Assembly (NCBI GenBank): GCA_963665545.2 | Contig: CAXXKZ010000007.1 | Location: 580,096 to 644,095 of the forward strand | DNA: 64,000 nt | DNA from: G963665545 sp963665545 | GTDB taxonomy: Bacteria; Pseudomonadota; Gammaproteobacteria; Xanthomonadales; SZUA-36 | Direction: 5' to 3' | Shown here: positions 46,921-57,189 of the stretch, one piece after another | Position numbering within the stretch: the stretch's first letter is position 1 | How the letters are laid out: every line of letters begins with the position of its first letter | Position numbers and translations under genes: made by a program | Notes under the pieces: model-generated | Told to the model about the DNA's origin: nothing | What the model saw: only the letters and a program-made list of their open reading frames with translations | The model's database searches: none

Positions 46921-48093
46921 TCAGAGTTTGAATGTAATGCCCAGCGTCAGCCGCAAGAAATCGACAAGTCCGGGTGTGTCCTGTGGCGTTCCCGACAGCG
47001 CCAGGGATTCGTTGCTGTTGTAGTATTCCGCAGCCACTGACAGCGACCAATTTTCATCATCATAGCGTACGTCAAGCCGATAGCTGAGAGCGCCATAGGT
47101 GGCCAGGCGATAGTCACTGCTCCACAGCCCGTTGTCTGGACTATCAAAGAAAAATGGGCCATAAAAGTCAGGGGCTTTCTGGGTGTAATAGCGGATGGAC
47201 GGCTCAAATGACCAGTGCTCACCCGCGGGCTGGTGCCAAGCTGCCTTGAGCGTGTGGGAACTGATGTCCCAGTCATCCACAAAAAACCGGTAGTCCAACC
47301 GGACCGCGCCGCGAGTCGATTCGACGTAGTGCCGGAACTTGGTGGTCCAGGCAAACATCTCGCGCTGCTCCGGCCGGCTGTCAGGCTCCACAAAGCCGGC
47401 GACAAACACCAGTTTGTAGGGGTCGGACAGGTAACCGGACTGACGGGTAAACGAGACGCCGGTCTGCAGCACGGCATTCTTGTTGATCACCTGGGTCATT
47501 CCAGCCGAAGCCGACAGACTGTCCCTCTTGGCGAATGGAACACGGCCCTGTTCCAGTGCATCGGTGGGCGTGAGCTCATCGTCGGAGAAACTGAAGCCCC
47601 AACTATAAGTGCGCAACTTGTCGGCGGTTTCCTTGTCGCCGGAATAGCTCAGGAACCAGGCCTCATAGTCATCCTCCACCGAATACCCCACAGAGGCGGA
47701 ATGCGTCAGCGCGCCGTTGCGGAAGATCAGGCCAAGATCACCCTGGTCGCGCACTTCGCGAATGGTGGCACCACTCATGACCTGTAGAGACCCAGCCGGA
47801 TTTGGAATGACGTATCAGGGTGAGGAGCCACTCATGGTCTCGTGCAGATAATCCAGCGTCAGACTAAACCTGTTGCTGAGGTTTTTCAGCCAGCGCAGTT
47901 GGTGAGAATTGATGGTATACCGTTGCGGGTCGCCTGATGCCAGCTTGCTGTCAGGCAGGGGGTCTTCGTTGTAGTGGGTATAGCGGTAATCGATGCCTTC
48001 CTCGGGCGGTTCTGCTGCGAGCAATTCCTGCATTCCGGGCAAGCCCAGGCTGGCCGTCAGTAGAGACTGAACGGTTTTTGAAAGCTTGGCCAT
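46921..48093 (-). pseudogene. DUF3570 outer-membrane protein, interrupted by in-frame TGA
   Basis: Barrel-like protein, about 390 residues if read through. The N-terminal part ends SLTLDYLHETMSGSSP, then TGA at 47817-47815, and the same frame continues YVIPNPAGSLQVMSGATIREVRDQ through alternating strands to LRLTLGITFKL with a C-terminal aromatic three residues in. The family motif here is METMSGASPWYV, so the stop replaces tryptophan (TGG to TGA). Upstream is the DUF4266 lipoprotein and downstream apbE; this set recurs in many proteobacteria. A truncated protein would lose nearly the whole barrel. Confidence 0.9.
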
Positions 48094-48098
48094 GGCGG

Positions 48099-48335
48099 TC
48101 AGTTACAGCCACAACCACCGCCGGCTGGACCCGTGGTGCCTGCCGCGGCTTCTTTGCTGACATAAATGTGCTCGTCCATGGCGGCCAGCAAGGGGTCCGA
48201 TTCCAGCGCCATACCGGGCTGGGCCAGGCGGCCCCTTTCCCAGGGTTGAACGGTTGTACAACCCGTGGCAGCCAGGGTTGCGATGGCGAGCGCCGAAAGA
48301 ATCAAACCGTTAATTAATAAGCGTCTGAATGTCAT
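48099..48335 (-). CDS. DUF4266 lipoprotein
   Basis: 78-residue lipoprotein. The lipobox is LAATGC after a hydrophobic stretch (LINGLILSALAIATLA). The mature part has TTVQPWERGRLAQPGMAL and ends in GPAGGGCGCN, a cysteine-rich tail typical of DUF4266. ATG 48335 is used, overlapping the thioredoxin 3' end by 26 bases. Always found next to DUF3570; possibly the anchor or metal-binding partner of that barrel. Role unknown. Confidence 0.9.
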   Translation of the reverse strand: MTFRRLLINGLILSALAIATLAATGCTTVQPWERGRLAQPGMALESDPLLAAMDEHIYVSKEAAAGTTGPAGGGCGCN

Positions 48336-48819
48336 GGCGAATTGTCTCGATGTGTTCTGGTTCAAAACCGGCATAGGCTTTTATGATCTTTCCTTTGTCG
48401 TCGAGCAGAAACGATGAGGGCATCACCTTGATCTGCCACCGTGATGCGGTATCACCGGATGGGTCCATTAAGACAGTATAGCTGACAGGATGTGCTGCCA
48501 GGAATTGCTCGGCATCAGCTTGGAATTCATCCACGTTAATCGCCACAATTGCGAAATCCTCGCGGGAAAATTCTGCTTGAAGTGACTCATAGAGCGGCAT
48601 TGACTGGCGGCACGGGCCGCACCAGGATGCCCAGAAATCGACGTAAGTCACCCGTCCCCGGAATTCCTGTAGATCAAGCCGGGCTGAGCCGTCGATCTGA
48701 GGGAGCTGGAATCCCGGCGCTGCTTCGCCCGGTTGGGCCGCCTGAGCGAGCGCGAAGCAAGCCGGCAGCGCAATTGCCAGCAAGAACAGCCTTGCCCTGA
48801 TGGTGCCAATCTTGTGCAT
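48310..48819 (-). CDS. Exported TlpA/ResA-like thioredoxin
   Basis: 169 residues. Signal peptide RARLFLLAIALPACFALAQA, then the AhpC/TlpA fold (GEAAPGFQLPQIDGSARLDLQEFRG) with active site WASWCGPCRQSMP and the cis-proline in VMPSSFLLDDKGKI. A periplasmic disulfide reductase is expected. First gene of the leftward operon; the region upstream of its ATG at 48819 holds the IS630-like miniature element. Confidence 0.93.
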   Translation of the reverse strand: MHKIGTIRARLFLLAIALPACFALAQAAQPGEAAPGFQLPQIDGSARLDLQEFRGRVTYVDFWASWCGPCRQSMPLYESLQAEFSREDFAIVAINVDEFQADAEQFLAAHPVSYTVLMDPSGDTASRWQIKVMPSSFLLDDKGKIIKAYAGFEPEHIETIRHDIQTLIN

Positions 48820-48892
48820 GAATACTCTCCGGATAATCCTTGTTTTACAGACCGGAATGGCGGCGATCACATTGCACAGCCGGCATACAATT

Positions 48893-49092
48893 CTAGTGTA
48901 CTGCATCGTATTTAATGGCCCTTTCACAGGTGGCCTCCCTGCGGGCCAGGCGCACAGCCCCATCTGCATGAAAATGGGTCCACTGTGTTATGTCCCCTTG
49001 AGGTAGTCTGGCTACCCCGGCGGGAACATGCCTTGCGGCTAGCCACTTTGCGTTTGGCTGAAAGGGCCATTAAATACGATGCAGCACACTAG
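48893..49092. mobile_element. Miniature inverted-repeat element 1 (IS630-like, 200 bp)
   Basis: The ends form inverted repeats of 34 bases with one mismatch: left 48893-48926 begins CTAGTGTACTGCATCGTATT and right 49059-49092 is its reverse complement. Each end carries CTAG, consistent with insertion of a GTGT...ACAC element into a CTAG target with TA duplication, the known habit of IS630-family elements. The interior has no long reading frame. It occupies the promoter region between the thioredoxin operon and gcvT; the 333-base gap between them holds nothing else I can identify. Confidence 0.85.
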
Positions 49093-49152
49093 GCTGCCGT
49101 TGCTATTTTCCGCTCTCTGGCTATAGTGTGCGTTTTCTGGCGGAATCCACTC

Positions 49153-50238
49153 ATGCAATCAACGCCGCTATATGATGCCCACATCGAAGCGGGCGCACGA
49201 ATGGTCGATTTTTCCGGCTGGGAATTGCCGATCAACTATGGTTCCCAGATCGAAGAACACCACATTGTCCGCCGGGCCGCAGGGATGTTTGATGTGTCGC
49301 ATATGACCATCGTTGACATCGGTGGCGACGGCGCGCGTAAATTCCTTTCTCATCTGCTGGCCAATGATATCAGCCGCCTGACCGATGCGGGCAAAGCTTT
49401 GTATTCCTGCATGCTCGATGAATCCGGCGGTGTGATTGACGACCTGATCTGCTATTTCATGGGTGGCAACCACTATCGCCTGGTGGTCAATGCTGCGACC
49501 CGGGACAAGGACCTTGCGTGGATTAACCGCCAGGCTGGGGCGTTTGATGTCAGCATTGATCAAGTCCTTGGCCAGGCCATGATTGCGATCCAGGGGCCCG
49601 AGGCCCGCGACAAGACCTGCCGGCTGTTGAATTCGACCGACGCCGAGGCAGCCCTTGGCCTCAAACCATTCAGCGCCGCTCGCATTGACGGAAAGTTTTT
49701 TGCCAGGACTGGCTACACCGGGGAGGACGGATTCGAAGTGGTGGTGCCGCAAGGGGAGGCGCAGGCTTACTGGAATCAGCTGGCCGGCGCGGGGGTCAGA
49801 CCATGCGGTCTTGGGGCACGCGACACCTTGCGACTTGAAGCGGGAATGAATCTTTACGGGCAGGATATGGACGAAACGGTCACGCCGCTTGAGTCAGGTT
49901 TGGGCTGGACGGTCTCGCGGGTAGATGGACGGAACTTTGTCGGCCGTGACGCGCTGTTGCAGATCGACAACAAGGGTGTGGACAGGCGGCTGGTGGGGCT
50001 GGTCATGGATGTGCGAGGCGTAATGAGGCCGGGCCAGATAGTCAGTACCCCTCAGGGCGAAGGCGTGATTACCAGCGGTAGCTTTTCTCCCACCTTGTCT
50101 CGGGCGATTGCCTTTGCCCGGGTGCCGGTCGGCGAGGCCGATCGGGCTACCGTAGAGGTGCGCAATAAATGGCTCGATGTGCGGATCGTCAGGCCACCAT
50201 TTGTGCGTCACGGCCAGCCTTGCGACGGCGTCGTCTGA
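49153..50238 (+). CDS. gcvT: Glycine cleavage system aminomethyltransferase GcvT
   Basis: 361-residue T-protein. It moves the methylene of aminomethyl-lipoyl-H-protein to tetrahydrofolate. Motifs include TPLYDAHIEAGARMVDFSGWELPINYG at the N-terminus, MFDVSHMT, GGVIDDLICYF, FARTGYTGEDGFEV and GLGARDTLRLEAGMNLYGQDM, with folate-binding residues. ATG 49153 is preferred to 49126. gcvH follows after about 100 bases; gcvP is not in the window. Element 1 ends 60 bases upstream. Confidence 0.95.
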   Translation: MQSTPLYDAHIEAGARMVDFSGWELPINYGSQIEEHHIVRRAAGMFDVSHMTIVDIGGDGARKFLSHLLANDISRLTDAGKALYSCMLDESGGVIDDLICYFMGGNHYRLVVNAATRDKDLAWINRQAGAFDVSIDQVLGQAMIAIQGPEARDKTCRLLNSTDAEAALGLKPFSAARIDGKFFARTGYTGEDGFEVVVPQGEAQAYWNQLAGAGVRPCGLGARDTLRLEAGMNLYGQDMDETVTPLESGLGWTVSRVDGRNFVGRDALLQIDNKGVDRRLVGLVMDVRGVMRPGQIVSTPQGEGVITSGSFSPTLSRAIAFARVPVGEADRATVEVRNKWLDVRIVRPPFVRHGQPCDGVV

Positions 50239-50342
50239 TCGCGCAGAAACAGCAACGATTTTTGTCATCGAATGCTAAAATGTTCGCGCGAAAATGCAAT
50301 ATCCAAACAATCATGGCAATCTGGAATGGGGAGGAGTTGAGA

Positions 50343-50729
50343 ATGAGTGGAGGTCCGGGAGATCTTAAATTTCGTGATAGCCATGAGTGGGTTAGAGACG
50401 TAGGTGACGGGTCAGTCACTGTTGGCATTTCAGATCACGCGCAAGTAGCTCTGGGTGACATGGTATTTATAGAGTTGCCCGAGCTTGGAAATCATTTTTC
50501 TCAAGGTGATGCCTGTGCGGTAATAGAATCTGTTAAGGCCGCGTCCGATATCTACGCCCCGGTATCGGGTGAAGTCGCGGCCGTCAACGAAGCGCTTGAA
50601 GATGACCCAGGCCTGGTCAACACAGATGCCTTAGGTGACGGTTGGTTATTCCGCCTTAAAGCCGCAGACGTCAATGAACTTGACGGGCTGATGAGCGCCG
50701 AGCAGTACGCAGCTTCACTCGAAGACTGA
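50343..50729 (+). CDS. gcvH: Glycine cleavage system H protein
   Basis: 128-residue lipoyl carrier. LKFRDSHEWVRDVGDGSVTVGISDHAQVALGDMVFIELPE opens the barrel; the lipoylated lysine is in VIESVKAASDIYAP and the C-terminus has WLFRLK. GGAGGAG at about 50330 makes ATG 50343 the clear start. Shuttles the aminomethyl group between P-, T- and L-proteins. Behind gcvT, likely one operon. Confidence 0.96.
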   Translation: MSGGPGDLKFRDSHEWVRDVGDGSVTVGISDHAQVALGDMVFIELPELGNHFSQGDACAVIESVKAASDIYAPVSGEVAAVNEALEDDPGLVNTDALGDGWLFRLKAADVNELDGLMSAEQYAASLED

Positions 50730-50858
50730 AACAAGGATGTGCTTAGATCGTGGAGCGCAGGGATGCGCGGGAACGATCCCGCAAGGATGCGCGTGAACGA
50801 TCCCAAGACATCAAAGACGAAGCCAATACGCACAGTGCAGTGTGTCTGTTCTACCTCC

Positions 50859-51064
50859 GGAAAGCCCCATGAGCGGACTGCTGGCCACGCCTGGCGGATG
50901 GCCCGGCGGGCTTCCCTCGCTTCTCCGCGCTTGGTGGGTCGGCTCCAACGGAACATCCTGTTCCGTGTCGCCTCGTCGAGCCATCCCTGGCTCGACGACC
51001 CAGTCGCTTGTCGGCGCTCGGCATCCTTTAAGCCGTGGCCAGCAGTCCGCTCATGGGACTTTCC
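50859..51064. repeat. 206-bp structured element with 31-bp inverted ends
   Basis: Arms 50859-50889 (GGAAAGCCCCATGAGCGGAC...) and 51034-51064 are inverted repeats with one mismatch. Inside are two perfect hairpins: CGGAACA/TGTTCCG (50949-50965) and CGTCGAGCCA/TGGCTCGACG (50974-50997). No convincing gene. The 551 bases between gcvH and the metallopeptidase hold this element, the two tandem units after it and a dispersed repeat. Confidence 0.8.
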
Positions 51065-51077
51065 TAACGCTGGAGCG

Positions 51078-51172
51078 CGACTGCAGGGATGCAGGAGGTA
51101 GAGCAATGCAGGAGCAATTGCCGACGACTGCAGGGATGCAGGAGGTAGAGCAACGCAGGGAGCAATTGCCGA
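51078..51172 (+). repeat. Tandem direct repeat, two 47-48-bp units
   Basis: CGACTGCAGGGATGCAGGAG begins both copies (51078 and 51125); they differ at AATGCA-GG versus AACGCAGGG. The unit ends AGCAATTGCCGA. Noncoding by appearance. Confidence 0.9.
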
Positions 51173-51224
51173 GGGAAGCGAGACTCCAGCCGAAGGCATG
51201 TCTGGCGAAGCCAGACTAAATTCA

Positions 51225-51279
51225 ATGCCGTTGAGCGCAGCCGCCTTCCGCCGCAGGCGGGAGCAGGGAAGCGAGACTC
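51225..51279 (-). repeat. Dispersed REP-like repeat, copy B (inverted)
   Basis: Reverse complement of 20343-20397 with three mismatches in 55 bases; contains CCGCCGCAGGCGG-type dyad. A shorter copy of its end (GGGAAGCGAGACTC) is found at about 51174. Lies directly behind the metallopeptidase stop. Confidence 0.8.
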
Positions 51280-51280
51280 T

Positions 51281-53056
51281 CTACTGGGTCTGTGATTGCT
51301 CGCACGCAGCGATGCCGTCGGGCAGGACCCGACTGAGCACAATTGTGCCCATCAGTCCGGTGCCGAATATCTCGTACGTCATCTCCAGTTCCCCACAGGA
51401 ATTGGCCTTGATGGTGATGGTGCCCACGATGGTCTGTTCCGCTGATATTGTGGAAACAAAGATGCCGTTCGCTGACAGTTCAAGATCCAGCACGGCCGTG
51501 TCGCCAGAGAACACACCAAGCGCGGTATACCATGCCTGGCTCGGGTGGCCCAGGGTAAATTCGATACCGCCGTCGGGCGCGTCGATATCGTAGGTAAACC
51601 AGGCCAGCCAGATGAAACCGGTTTCGGGGTAAATAATGATGAACACACCCTGGTTGCCTTTCTTGATGGCATCGCGGTAGGAATCATTGAAAAATGCGTT
51701 GAGGACGATGCCGCCAATTCCTCCGCCGCTGGATGGGGATATGCACGACGGGCTCTCTGCAGCAAAACGGTTCATTAGCAAAGTCTGAACACCGGGGTGG
51801 AATTCATCCAGGTTATTGCCACAATCCGCGCCATTTGGAGGACCAAAGATGCAATAACTCATGATGGTGCCCAAGCCGCCGGCGGGGCAGGAAACGTCGC
51901 CATCGTAGCAACCCATCTCGCCGTTGAAACAGGAATCAAGCGGTGGGTTGTAGCAGTGAGTGTGTGAAGATCCGAAATTGTGGGCGAGTTCGTGGCCCAC
52001 GCCGTTGGCGACGAAAACGGGTGTCAGGTTGCTGCCGATCCGGCCAATGTTGTAACTGCCGGCTACAATTATTTCGCCATCGGGCCCCATTTGCTCCTGA
52101 CCTGTATTGCAATAAACATCTAACCAGCCGATGCCGGAAAATGAGTTGTTGGCAATATCGCCACGGGCACTCAGCATTATGGCGAAATCCCGGTCCACGC
52201 CGCCCATATTCTCAAACCAGTAGCCACCAAATTCCCACAAATGATCACTGATGTCGCCGTCCGTCTCGTATGGGTCGGCGCCGGCCTTTCTGAGCGTTAC
52301 GTCGCCAATTATCAGCGCGATTTCAACGTCGCGTTCGAAAAACACGTTCATCGCCAGGAACATATCTATGATGAATTGATTGGCCTGGTTATTGCTACGG
52401 GTGGACATGAACTCATTGTCTGTATCCACTGCAATCACGGTCTCGTAGCTGACCACCCCGTTGGACTTGGCCTGGACGGACGTTTGTGCCGTCGTTTGAT
52501 TCGCAACTGTCAGTGGCCGCATCTGGCTTGAAGCCGAGCAGGAGAATTCCATGTCGGTGCCGTCGTCAGCCGGTTCGAATGTGATGGCCTGCTCGGTATT
52601 GCCACTGATTTTGCTGACCACGCCATTTTGGGACAGGTAACCACGCATGTCGCCACTGGCAGGATCGATAGACAAGGCGACGCCGGTGGACTTGTTGGCA
52701 GCCCGATAATAGTGAAGCGAGGGCGGGGCGAGCTCCGTCACGCCATCGGCGTCGACGACCCTAATTTTTGCGTTCTGCGTAAACAGATTGAATTCCATGA
52801 ATTTCAGACGCTGCGATTTCGTGCCGGCAAATTCATCGATACTGTCAAGAAAAAACTCGGATTTTCCCGACATCAATGCTTGGGTTTCGGACGCAGCAAG
52901 CGACACCTGACCGGTCAGGGCGAGGCCCGTCTTGGTGCCACCGGTCTCGGCAAATGCATTGGCTTTTGGCGCCGTCGTCAAGAAGTCGCCGGCGTCTTGG
53001 GCGTAGGCGTCGTCAACGCATAGCAGGAGAATCAAAATCAGGTGCCAGAATTTCAT
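51281..53056 (-). CDS. Exported reprolysin-like zinc metallopeptidase
   Basis: 591 residues. Signal peptide FWHLILILLLCVDDAYAQ, a pro-region up to about residue 200 (YETVIAVDTDNEFMSTR begins the catalytic domain), zinc motif GVGHELAHNFGSSHTH (HExxHxxGxxH) and Met-turn GTIMSYC, as in M12B/M84-like metzincins. Cysteines around SCFNGEMGCYDGDVSCPAGG likely form disulfides. After a Ser/Gly linker (SPSSGGGIGG) comes a C-terminal domain of about 125 residues (NAFFNDSYRDAIKKGNQG to CEQSQTQ) that is nearly identical to that of the cupredoxin protein at 53234. Secreted protease, target unknown. Confidence 0.92.
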   Translation of the reverse strand: MKFWHLILILLLCVDDAYAQDAGDFLTTAPKANAFAETGGTKTGLALTGQVSLAASETQALMSGKSEFFLDSIDEFAGTKSQRLKFMEFNLFTQNAKIRVVDADGVTELAPPSLHYYRAANKSTGVALSIDPASGDMRGYLSQNGVVSKISGNTEQAITFEPADDGTDMEFSCSASSQMRPLTVANQTTAQTSVQAKSNGVVSYETVIAVDTDNEFMSTRSNNQANQFIIDMFLAMNVFFERDVEIALIIGDVTLRKAGADPYETDGDISDHLWEFGGYWFENMGGVDRDFAIMLSARGDIANNSFSGIGWLDVYCNTGQEQMGPDGEIIVAGSYNIGRIGSNLTPVFVANGVGHELAHNFGSSHTHCYNPPLDSCFNGEMGCYDGDVSCPAGGLGTIMSYCIFGPPNGADCGNNLDEFHPGVQTLLMNRFAAESPSCISPSSGGGIGGIVLNAFFNDSYRDAIKKGNQGVFIIIYPETGFIWLAWFTYDIDAPDGGIEFTLGHPSQAWYTALGVFSGDTAVLDLELSANGIFVSTISAEQTIVGTITIKANSCGELEMTYEIFGTGLMGTIVLSRVLPDGIAACEQSQTQ

Positions 53057-53144
53057 ATGCCCTCCCTATGCTCCAAGAACTTGTCGCTCAAGCTTAGCAC
53101 AGCAAATGGTGGACAGATGATAACGGCCCCTGTCACAAACCCAC

Positions 53145-53177
53145 GCAATCCCGCTGCAATCCCATTGCAATCCCGCT
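53145..53177. repeat. 11-bp tandem repeat, three units
   Basis: GCAATCCCGCT, GCAATCCCATT and GCAATCCCGCT, followed by a partial GCAATCG, lie in the 177-base gap between the two exported proteins. No promoter is clear in this gap. Confidence 0.85.
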
Positions 53178-53233
53178 GCAATCGTGTCGTTATCCTCGGT
53201 GGTCGGAACGCCCTCGGTGACGTTGCCAGGTCA

Positions 53234-54439
<1,206 letters not shown>

Positions 54440-54544
54440 GTTCGTCTCCGTGCCGTGCTTCGTTTCGAATGGCCATAGGCGCCAATGGCCCCGAGCTGCG
54501 GGTGAACTGCAGTCAATACGACCCGGTGTGGCCTGAGGATTCTT

Positions 54545-55015
54545 TCACTGCCGCAGCCCCAGGAATCGGTAAAGGGCGGACATCAGCCAGGCGGGCCCTA
54601 TCAGCAGAAACTGGATGTCCTTTAAGAACGCGGGGCGTGCGCGCTCAATCATGTGTCCAATGAACTGGCCTATCCAGGCCACGACGAAAAGCACCGAGGC
54701 GATCAACCAAAGCGGCGCGGCGGCATTGAGCGCCACCAATGAAGTGATCCAGAGCATGGTCAGGTTGTACAGCAGCAGGCCCAGCCCCAACCTGAGCGAC
54801 AGGCTGAAGTAATACAGCTGGGTGAGGACGAGCGCCGCTGCGGCCCAGTTGAGCGGAATGGTTTCGGATCGCCAGTCAGCCGGAAAGGGTATTGACCACA
54901 GCAACGCAACCACTGCCCAAACAATGACCGGCACGCACAACCAATGGATGATCTTGTTGGCGATGTGCTGGTGGGTTTGGCCGTAATCGTCGAGCAGTGA
55001 TTCCAGTGACTGCAT
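54545..55015 (-). CDS. Mpo1-like (DUF962) membrane protein
   Basis: 156 residues. HQHIANKIIHWLCVPVIVWAV at the N-terminus and IGHMIERARPAFLKDIQFLLIGPAWLMSALY at the end are the family hallmarks, with conserved histidines that bind iron in yeast Mpo1, a dioxygenase of 2-hydroxy fatty acids. Four membrane helices. Whether the bacterial protein has that activity is not known. Miniature element 2 begins 11 bases upstream of its start. Confidence 0.9.
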   Translation of the reverse strand: MQSLESLLDDYGQTHQHIANKIIHWLCVPVIVWAVVALLWSIPFPADWRSETIPLNWAAAALVLTQLYYFSLSLRLGLGLLLYNLTMLWITSLVALNAAAPLWLIASVLFVVAWIGQFIGHMIERARPAFLKDIQFLLIGPAWLMSALYRFLGLRQ

Positions 55016-55025
55016 GGCAGTGGCT

Positions 55026-55296
55026 CTAGTGTAGTGTATCGAACTAATTATGTATTTAAGAAGTACCCAGATGGTTCACAGCAAGGCGTAACTCGCAGGC
55101 AATGGCCCGGTCCTTGTCAAGAGTTAGAACGTAGTTGTGGACCATCTGGGTACTTCCCTTCGGGCGAGCCACAAAATGGCCATCTGCTTTGTTGCATCTT
55201 CTTGTAATAGGCCCACTATGACTGCAAAAATGCGCCTCACATCTGACCATTTTGTGACTCGCTTAAATATACAATTAGTTCGATACACTACACTAG
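55026..55296. mobile_element. Miniature inverted-repeat element 2 (IS630-like, 271 bp)
   Basis: Thirty-five-base ends (left 55026-55060, beginning CTAGTGTAGTGTATCGAACT; right 55262-55296) are inverted repeats with two mismatches and again carry CTAG. They share CTAGTGTA-S-TG-Y-ATCG with element 1. A second, nested inverted pair AAGTACCCAGATGGT lies at about 55060-55079 and 55137-55157. No real reading frame. It sits between purC (stop 55302) and the Mpo1-like gene. Confidence 0.85.
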
Positions 55297-55301
55297 TTTG
55301 T

Positions 55302-56228
55302 TCAGGCGACGCGGTGGCGGGGCGGGCCGGTCAGGAGGCGCTCCGCCTCGGCATATTTCTCGGCCGTAGCGGCAATCACATCAGCGGGTAAGGCAGGTCC
55401 CGGCGGGCGCTTGTTCCAGGCGAGGGTTTCCAGGTAGTCGCGCACATATTGCTTATCGTAGCTGGGTGGGCTCATGCCGGGTCGATAGGCATCAGACGGC
55501 CAGAACCGGGAAGAATCAGGCGTGAGCAATTCGTCCATCAGTAACAGCTTACCCGCTTGGTCGAGCCCAAACTCGAATTTGGTGTCGGCAATGATAATGT
55601 CGCGGGCTGACGCGTGCTGCACGGCTCTTTCGTACAGCGCGATGCTGATGCGCCGTATTTCCCGGGCCAAATCGCCGCCCACCTCGGCAACCATGGCGTC
55701 GAAGCCAATGTTGATATCGTGGTCCCCTGCTGCAGCTTTGGTGGATGGCGTGAAAATAACACCTGGAAGTTGTTGCGCCTGCTTCAAGCCGGCGGGAAGT
55801 TGGATGCCGCTGATCGCGCCGCTGGACCGGTAGTCGTTCCAGCCGGATCCAATCAGGTAGCCACGCACGATGGCCTCGACTGGCAAGGGCTCCAGCCGCC
55901 GAACCACCACCGAGCGTCGCTCCAGGCTGCGGGCGGTGTCGCTGTCGGTGATAAATTCTCTTATGTTTCTGCCGGTGAGGTGATTGGCGGTGATGTCCTC
56001 AGTGCGCCCGAACCAGAAATTGGATATCTGGGTGAGAATCTCTCCCTTTCCCGGAATCGCGTCGGGTAACACAACGTCGAACGCCGAAAGCCGGTCGGAG
56101 GCGACGATCAGCATCAATTCTTGATTGATCGCGAAACTGTCTCTGACTTTTCCCTTGTAGATCAGCGGGTAGTCAGAGACCATGTCCACGTCATAGCGGG
56201 TGTGAGATGGCTGAGATCGATTTTCCAT
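55302..56228 (-). CDS. purC: SAICAR synthetase
   Basis: 308-residue phosphoribosylaminoimidazole-succinocarboxamide synthase of purine synthesis, ATP-dependent addition of aspartate to CAIR. Motifs: PLIYKGKVRDSF (nucleotide loop), ASDRLSAFDVVLPDAIPGKG, RRLEPLPVEAIVRGYLIGSGW, and ADTKFEFGLD with LMDELLTPDSSRFWP. The length fits the longer, eukaryote-like bacterial form. Convergent with nothing nearby; djlA is divergent from it. Confidence 0.97.
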   Translation of the reverse strand: MENRSQPSHTRYDVDMVSDYPLIYKGKVRDSFAINQELMLIVASDRLSAFDVVLPDAIPGKGEILTQISNFWFGRTEDITANHLTGRNIREFITDSDTARSLERRSVVVRRLEPLPVEAIVRGYLIGSGWNDYRSSGAISGIQLPAGLKQAQQLPGVIFTPSTKAAAGDHDINIGFDAMVAEVGGDLAREIRRISIALYERAVQHASARDIIIADTKFEFGLDQAGKLLLMDELLTPDSSRFWPSDAYRPGMSPPSYDKQYVRDYLETLAWNKRPPGPALPADVIAATAEKYAEAERLLTGPPRHRVA

Positions 56229-56333
56229 CGCGGGGCTGCACGCCTTAATTCCGGGCCGACAGGCCGTTCATTCAATTATATAATGCGCAGGCCGGCAAAT
56301 CCCGCCCCAGCTGAACATGGAACCGCAAATTCG

Positions 56334-57146
56334 ATGGCATCAACTCTAAATATCCCCAAGCATTGGTGGGGGAAAATCATCGGTGCCGCGATCGGCTTGT
56401 TTCGAGGCGGGATAACCGGGGCAGTTCTCGGTGGGCTGATGGGGCATTTTATCGACCGGCTACTGGCAGGGATGACCGGTGTAAAGACGACCCAGAACGC
56501 TTTTTTTAAGGCGCTTTTCAGCGCACTGGGCCACCTGGCCAAGGCTGATGGGCAGGTCACTGACGTTGAGATTCAGATGGTTGAATCGCTGATGCAGCAG
56601 ATGAACGTCGGTGGCGAGGACCGCAAGAAAGCCATCCGCTATTTTAATCAGGGCAAAACGCCTGGATTCGACCTCGATGAAGCATTGAAGGATTTTGCGC
56701 AGAGTTCTGTCGTGCGCCGGGACTTACGGCAGATGTTCATGGAAATTCTGGTCAACGCGGCTTACAGCAGTGGATCAATTTCTACGGCAGAACAACAGAT
56801 TCTCGCCAGGGTCGCTGCGATCATTCGCATCCCGGGACATCTGCTTGCGGCGATGCTGCAGGCCCGACAAGGGGGCGGATACCACTATGCCGGCGGGCGG
56901 CGGGGGCGCTCAGCCGCCGGCCGCAAACAGATGCCTCTGGGGCAGGCATATGCGTCATTGGGTCTGAAATCAAAAGCCAGTGACGCAGAAGTCAAGAGGG
57001 CCTACCGTAAATTGGTCAGCCAATTTCATCCCGACAAGCTGGTGGCACGCGGATTGCCCGAAGAAATGATGGATATGGCCAAGAAGCGGGTGCGGGAGAT
57101 CAATACCGCCTATGACCAAATCAAGCAGTCTCGTGGCTTCAAGTAA
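56334..57146 (+). CDS. djlA: DjlA-type membrane-anchored DnaJ co-chaperone
   Basis: 270 residues. N-terminal membrane segment WGKIIGAAIGLFRGGITGAVLGGLMGHF as in DjlA, a central TerB-like helical domain (HLAKADGQVTDVEIQMVESLMQQM), a Gly/Arg-rich linker and a C-terminal J domain with FHPDKLVARGLPEE (HPD motif). It stimulates DnaK at the membrane. ATG 56334 puts the membrane helix near the start. rpe follows after 43 bases. Confidence 0.93.
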   Translation: MASTLNIPKHWWGKIIGAAIGLFRGGITGAVLGGLMGHFIDRLLAGMTGVKTTQNAFFKALFSALGHLAKADGQVTDVEIQMVESLMQQMNVGGEDRKKAIRYFNQGKTPGFDLDEALKDFAQSSVVRRDLRQMFMEILVNAAYSSGSISTAEQQILARVAAIIRIPGHLLAAMLQARQGGGYHYAGGRRGRSAAGRKQMPLGQAYASLGLKSKASDAEVKRAYRKLVSQFHPDKLVARGLPEEMMDMAKKRVREINTAYDQIKQSRGFK

Positions 57147-57189
57147 GCTCCATCGGAGCCACGAACCCGTCTCAACCAGAGGAAAACAG

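Noticed and set aside
49093..49152. Glycine riboswitch upstream of gcvT
   Set aside because: Only 60 bases remain between miniature element 1 and the start; no aptamer-like pairing is visible.
50739..51219. Open frames of 120-215 codons in the block behind gcvH
   Set aside because: They run through inverted and tandem repeats and show no domain or codon pattern like their neighbours.
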